Positions 31,724 through 34,866 of a stretch of DNA of 34,866 nt are shown here, piece by piece. Both the position numbers and the translations under genes were made by a program. Position 1 is the stretch's first letter; the number at the start of each line of letters is the position of its first letter. The notes beneath the pieces are model-generated. The model worked only from the letters and a program-made list of their open reading frames with translations, was not told where the DNA came from and did no database searches. The stretch lies in contig DLFD01000015.1 in NCBI GenBank assembly GCA_002482005.1, positions 835 through 35,700 of the forward strand, written 5' to 3'. The stretch is from Lachnospiraceae bacterium UBA7729. GTDB taxonomy: Bacteria > Bacillota > Clostridia > Lachnospirales > Lachnospiraceae.

Positions 31724-31877
31724 GATCCCGCAGATCAGAGAATCCTGCGGATCAGAGAATCCTGCGGATCAGAGAATCCTGCAGATCAGAGAATCCTGCG
31801 GATCAGAAGATTCTGCAGATCAGAAGATCCTGCGGATCAGAGAATCCTGCGGATCAGAGAATCCTGCAGATAAGAAG
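31724..31877. repeat. 17-bp tandem repeat between yidD and yidC
   Basis: Eight consecutive units of GATCAGAGAATCCTGCG and close variants fill 31733-31868, flanked by partial copies. The variants alternate CGG/CAG at one position, and two units have AGATTC or AGATCC. The 226-bp gap between yidD and yidC contains nothing else apart from the yidC ribosome site. Confidence 0.93.
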
Positions 31878-31911
31878 AAATGCTGGCGGCCTCAATTGAA
31901 AGGACAGATCA

Positions 31912-33180
31912 ATGAGCTTACTGACTCAAAGCAAGAATTTTCTGTTCGGCCCTGTGGCGATCGTTCTGGGCTGGATCATGGCAGGCCTTTTCTGGCTCAT
32001 GTCGAAGATCGGCCTTGACAACATCGGTGTAGCGATCATCGTATTCACATTCGTCATCCTGATGGCGATGCTTCCCTTGACTTATCGTCAGCAGAAGTTC
32101 TCCAGAATGACGCCGCTGATGCAGCCGGAACTGAACGAGATCCAGAAGAAGTACAAGGGCAAGACAGACCAGGCTTCTATGCAGAAGATGAACGATGAGA
32201 CCAAACTCATCTACGCAAAGTACGGCGTTAATCCGGCAGGCTCCTGCGTGCAGATGGCGATATCCATGCTGGTCCTGTTCCCTCTGTACAGCGTTATCAT
32301 GAATGTCCCGGCTTATGTTCCGGCAGTCAAGAGAGTCTTTGAACCTCTTGCAGAAGCACTGCTGAAGGCGCCGGGTGCAAGCGATTACCTGACCGGCATC
32401 GCAAAGAGCCTCAATGCGACGACCATATCCGCCGACAAGTTCACGGTGAATACGATCATCGATACTCTCTACAAGTTCCATCCTCAGACCTGGACCGAGC
32501 TTGCAGAGAAGTTCCCGGACCTTTCCGGAACCATCGAGACTTGCAGGAATACGATCACCCATATGAATAATTTTCTTGGCCTGAACATCGCGGATACCCC
32601 GATGAACATCGTCAAGAACCATGCATCAATCTGGATGGTCATCGGCGCGGTCCTGATCCCGGTCCTTGCGGCACTTTCCCAGTGGATCTCCGCAAAACTT
32701 TCCATGGAGATGTCAGGAAATTCTCAGGGAGGCAAGGACCAGACGGCTACGACCATGAAGACCATGAACACCGTCATGCCTCTCATGTCTGCTTTCTTCA
32801 CCCTGACTCTTCCGGTCGGCATGGGCATCTACTGGATCGCTTCTGCAGTTATCCGTACGATTCAGCAGATCTTCATCAACAAGAGACTTGCAAAGGAAGA
32901 TATCAATGAGCTGATGGCGAAGAATATCGAGAAGCAGAAGGCAAAGATGGAGAAGAAGGGCGGCGTGTCCGGACAGTCCATCGTCAGGAATGCTTCCATC
33001 AACACCAGGCAGATCGATACGGCACGTGAGGCAAGGGCATCGCGCGCGCGCGACATCCAGAGAGAGGCAAGAAACATCTCGGATGATGCGGGCAGTGCAA
33101 AGACCAATGTAAGACCGGGCTCGCTTGCCGAGAGGGCGAACATGGTCTCTGAGTATAACAAAGAGCACCAGAAAAAGTAA
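31912..33180 (+). CDS. yidC: Membrane protein insertase YidC
   Basis: A 422-residue Oxa1/YidC-family insertase that places proteins in the cytoplasmic membrane with or without Sec. It begins directly in a membrane helix without a lipobox. Helices fall at about 12-58, 112-130, 238-260 and 285-315. The conserved LPLTYRQQKFSRM segment after the first helix pair and the coiled hairpin QPELNEIQKKYKGK are intact. A long outer loop (about 130-235) separates helices 2 and 3. The C-terminal tail is basic and probably contacts ribosomes. AAAGGA precedes the ATG. Upstream are yidD and a 17-bp repeat array; jag follows after 16 bp. Confidence 0.97.
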   Translation: MSLLTQSKNFLFGPVAIVLGWIMAGLFWLMSKIGLDNIGVAIIVFTFVILMAMLPLTYRQQKFSRMTPLMQPELNEIQKKYKGKTDQASMQKMNDETKLIYAKYGVNPAGSCVQMAISMLVLFPLYSVIMNVPAYVPAVKRVFEPLAEALLKAPGASDYLTGIAKSLNATTISADKFTVNTIIDTLYKFHPQTWTELAEKFPDLSGTIETCRNTITHMNNFLGLNIADTPMNIVKNHASIWMVIGAVLIPVLAALSQWISAKLSMEMSGNSQGGKDQTATTMKTMNTVMPLMSAFFTLTLPVGMGIYWIASAVIRTIQQIFINKRLAKEDINELMAKNIEKQKAKMEKKGGVSGQSIVRNASINTRQIDTAREARASRARDIQREARNISDDAGSAKTNVRPGSLAERANMVSEYNKEHQKK

Positions 33181-33196
33181 CGAAAGAGGCAGAAGG

Positions 33197-34477
33197 ATGA
33201 ATGAGTCAATCAGAGTCAGCGGCAAGACAGTGAATGATGCAGTCATGAATGCTGCCATAGCGCTGAGCACAACCAGTGACCGCATTGAATATACGGTTAT
33301 CGAGCGTGAGTCCAGAGGATTCCTCGGGATCGGTGCAAAGGATGCCGTGATCGAAGCAAGAGTAAAGGAAGAGCCGAAGGAAGAACCTGTGAAGTCGGCA
33401 GAGACCTCCTTTGAAAAGTCGGCAGAAGATTCCTTTGAAAAACCGACAGAGGGTTCCTTTAAAAAACCGGTAGGGACTTCCTTTGAAAAGCCGGCAGAGA
33501 GTGTTTCTGGCAAAGTTTCCGCGACGGCTGAGGAGAACGCTTCCAAAGCAGATAAGGCGAAAGAAGCATCGGAAGAAGCACCGGAAGAAACAGCGGAAGC
33601 AAAGGCAGGGGCTTCTGACGGGAAGAAGCGGGATCAGGCTGGTTCTGCCTTCTCCGGAAAGTCAGGAAGAGGCAGAAAGAGCCATAAGCCTGCCAGAGAA
33701 ACATCCGGCAGCTCAGAGGAAGAGAGTTACGAGGAAAGACGCGAGAAGAGGAATGCTGATATCCGCGTACTTGATGATCCAAGTGAAGCAATTGAGAGAG
33801 CTGAGACATTTCTGAAAGATGTCTTTGCCTCCATGGATATGACAGTAAAGATCAGTTCTTCCTACGATGGAGAGTGCCTGAACGTTTCTATGGAAGGAGA
33901 CGAGATGGGACTTCTGATCGGGAAGCGCGGACAGACGCTGGATTCCCTTCAGTATCTGACTTCTCTTGTCGTCAACAAGGGCAAGCCTTATTACGTAAGG
34001 GTCAAGCTTGACACCGAGGACTATCGCGAGAGAAGGAAGGCAACCCTTGAGAATCTCGCCAAGAACATCGCTATCAAAGTCAAGAAGACCAGACAGACCG
34101 TCTATCTGGAACCGATGAATCCTTATGAGAGAAGGATTATCCATTCCGCTCTTCAGGACGATCCGTTTGTCACCACCCACAGTGAAGGCGAGGAGCCGGA
34201 CCGCAAGGTTGTCGTCACCCTGAAGAAGGATGCGGATCTCGACGCGCTTGAGAGAAAGTACGGTGAGAGAAGCCGCAGATACGGCAGAGGCGGAAGAGGA
34301 AGCTACGGACGCGGAGGCCGGGGAAGCTATGGACATGGCGGAAGAGGCCGCGGGGACCGCAGCAGCCATGAAGGCTATGGCAGAGACCACTACAGCCGGG
34401 AAGACGGTGACAGCGCAGCAAAGAGCTTCGATGGAGAGACATCTTCCCAGACAACGGCAGACGGCGGGGAAGAGTAA
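33197..34477 (+). CDS. jag: RNA-binding protein Jag/KhpB with long linker and RGG-rich tail
   Basis: A 426-residue cytoplasmic RNA-binding protein. Residues 1-57 are the Jag-N domain. A low-complexity linker (about 58-185) contains repeated SFEKpae-type words and a Glu/Lys-rich run. The KH domain carries GKRG at 242-245, and the R3H domain shows R312 and H316 (ERRIIH). The tail (361-387) is Arg/Gly/Tyr-rich, with several RGGRGSYG units. KhpB proteins with KhpA bind many small and messenger RNAs and affect cell elongation in other Firmicutes. I start at ATG 33197, with AGAGG and GAAGG just before it; an upstream in-frame start would lie inside yidC. The RGG tail and linker are unusually long. 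Confidence 0.94.
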   Translation: MNESIRVSGKTVNDAVMNAAIALSTTSDRIEYTVIERESRGFLGIGAKDAVIEARVKEEPKEEPVKSAETSFEKSAEDSFEKPTEGSFKKPVGTSFEKPAESVSGKVSATAEENASKADKAKEASEEAPEETAEAKAGASDGKKRDQAGSAFSGKSGRGRKSHKPARETSGSSEEESYEERREKRNADIRVLDDPSEAIERAETFLKDVFASMDMTVKISSSYDGECLNVSMEGDEMGLLIGKRGQTLDSLQYLTSLVVNKGKPYYVRVKLDTEDYRERRKATLENLAKNIAIKVKKTRQTVYLEPMNPYERRIIHSALQDDPFVTTHSEGEEPDRKVVVTLKKDADLDALERKYGERSRRYGRGGRGSYGRGGRGSYGHGGRGRGDRSSHEGYGRDHYSREDGDSAAKSFDGETSSQTTADGGEE

Positions 34478-34479
34478 GA

Positions 34480-34552
34480 CTGAATAGCGGGACTGAATAG
34501 CAGAATCTGAATAGCAGAATCTGAATAGCAGAATCTGGATAGCAGAATCTGG
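34480..34552. repeat. 14-bp tandem repeat after jag
   Basis: A 13-bp variant is followed by units starting at 34493, 34507, 34521 and 34535 with the consensus CTGAATAGCAGAAT. It lies between the jag stop codon and the operon terminator. Confidence 0.88.
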
Positions 34553-34574
34553 TTTTTCATAGCAGACGCATGGA

Positions 34575-34602
34575 GGGGAAGGAGAGATCCTTCCCCTTTT
34601 TT
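34575..34602 (+). terminator. Intrinsic terminator of the rpmH-jag operon
   Basis: GGGGAAGGA, loop GAGA, TCCTTCCCC (34575-34596) is a perfect 9-bp stem followed by six Ts. Confidence 0.95.
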
Positions 34603-34745
34603 CTTTTTGCTGTCCTGTCGTTTTGCTGTCCTGTCGTTTTGCAGTCCTGTCTTATCCGCCGTCCTGTCTTTTTGCCGTCCTGTCGTTTTCGCCTCCTGTC
34701 TTTTTGCCGTCCTGTCTTTTTGCTGTCCTGTCGTTTTCGCCTCCA
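34603..34745. repeat. ~16-bp tandem repeat beyond the terminator
   Basis: About nine copies of units such as TTTTGCTGTCCTGTCG, with lengths of 15-17 bp. The rest of the gap to 34866 holds only the inverted repeat listed next. Confidence 0.85.
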
Positions 34746-34809
34746 GGAATGCGGCAGACTGTGCCGGTGAATGATGGCTATGCCGGCGGATGCGGCCGCC
34801 CAATTGCTT

Positions 34810-34852
34810 CTGGCGACGGAACTTGAAGAATTCTTTCTTTATCCGTCGCCAG
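34810..34852. other. 11-bp inverted repeat near the right edge
   Basis: CTGGCGACGGA (34810-34820) pairs perfectly with 34842-34852 around a 21-nt loop that itself contains GAAGAATTCTTTC. No T-run follows on either strand. Its role is unknown; it could be the leader of a gene beyond the window. Confidence 0.6.
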
Positions 34853-34866
34853 GTACCCGGCTGCCC

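Noticed and set aside
31733..31868. CRISPR array
   Set aside because: The units are contiguous 17-bp copies with no unique spacers and no cas genes nearby.
34390..34803. Minus-strand frame rich in Lys/Arg/Asp/Thr
   Set aside because: It overlaps the 3' end of jag and the terminator, and its composition comes from the 16-bp repeat read in the opposite direction.

Overview
The window is the replication-origin region of a Gram-positive Clostridia chromosome, most likely Lachnospiraceae. This placement is inference from four things: the gene order dnaA-dnaN-yaaA-recF-gyrB-gyrA on one side and rpmH-rnpA-yidD-yidC-jag on the other, a class I SAM riboswitch in front of metK, the MurT/GatD peptidoglycan amidation pair, and the pairing of a secreted Leu/Gly heptad-repeat protein with an MMPL/RND transporter. 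The origin lies between dnaA (minus strand) and rpmH (plus strand), about 30290-30650. Nearly all genes run away from it. The only head-on gene is the exonuclease at 13769-14749.

Layout, left to right. 1-312: four copies of a ~64-bp hairpin-bearing repeat and a perfect 42-bp palindrome. 313-7989 (minus): a 1586-residue secreted heptad-repeat protein, an MMPL transporter and a TetR-type regulator. 8141-10800 (minus): an RluA-type pseudouridine synthase interrupted by a 42-bp tandem repeat, then metK under a SAM-I riboswitch. 10998-13382 (minus): a CdaR/PucR-like regulator and a multi-sugar ABC ATPase. 13769-14749 (plus): a DEDDh exonuclease. 14802-21061 (minus): a cell-wall cluster read in the order lipoprotein serine hydrolase, murT, gatD, D-Ala-D-Ala carboxypeptidase, and a degenerate tyrosine recombinase. 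21129-30286 (minus): gyrA, gyrB, recF, yaaA, dnaN, dnaA. 30650-34477 (plus): rpmH, rnpA, yidD, yidC, jag. 34478-34866: tandem repeats, a strong terminator and an inverted repeat.

How the parts fit. The origin block supplies initiation, the sliding clamp, gap repair and supercoiling control. The plus-strand block supplies ribosomal protein L34, the RNase P protein, membrane insertion and an RNA-binding cell-envelope regulator. MurT/GatD amidates lipid II and the adjacent carboxypeptidase trims stem peptides. The heptad protein and MMPL transporter probably form an envelope or export system under TetR control.

The most unusual trait is the number of unrelated short tandem arrays, with periods of 64, 42, 42, 36, 37, 17, 14 and 16 bp. 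They occur in gaps between genes and inside housekeeping genes. RnpA and Jag carry low-complexity insertions of similar character. I found no CRISPR array, transposase, tRNA or rRNA gene. Nothing here is a clearly new defence or metabolic system. The best leads are the repeat load, the heptad/MMPL pair, the recombinase lacking key catalytic residues, and the structured leaders.
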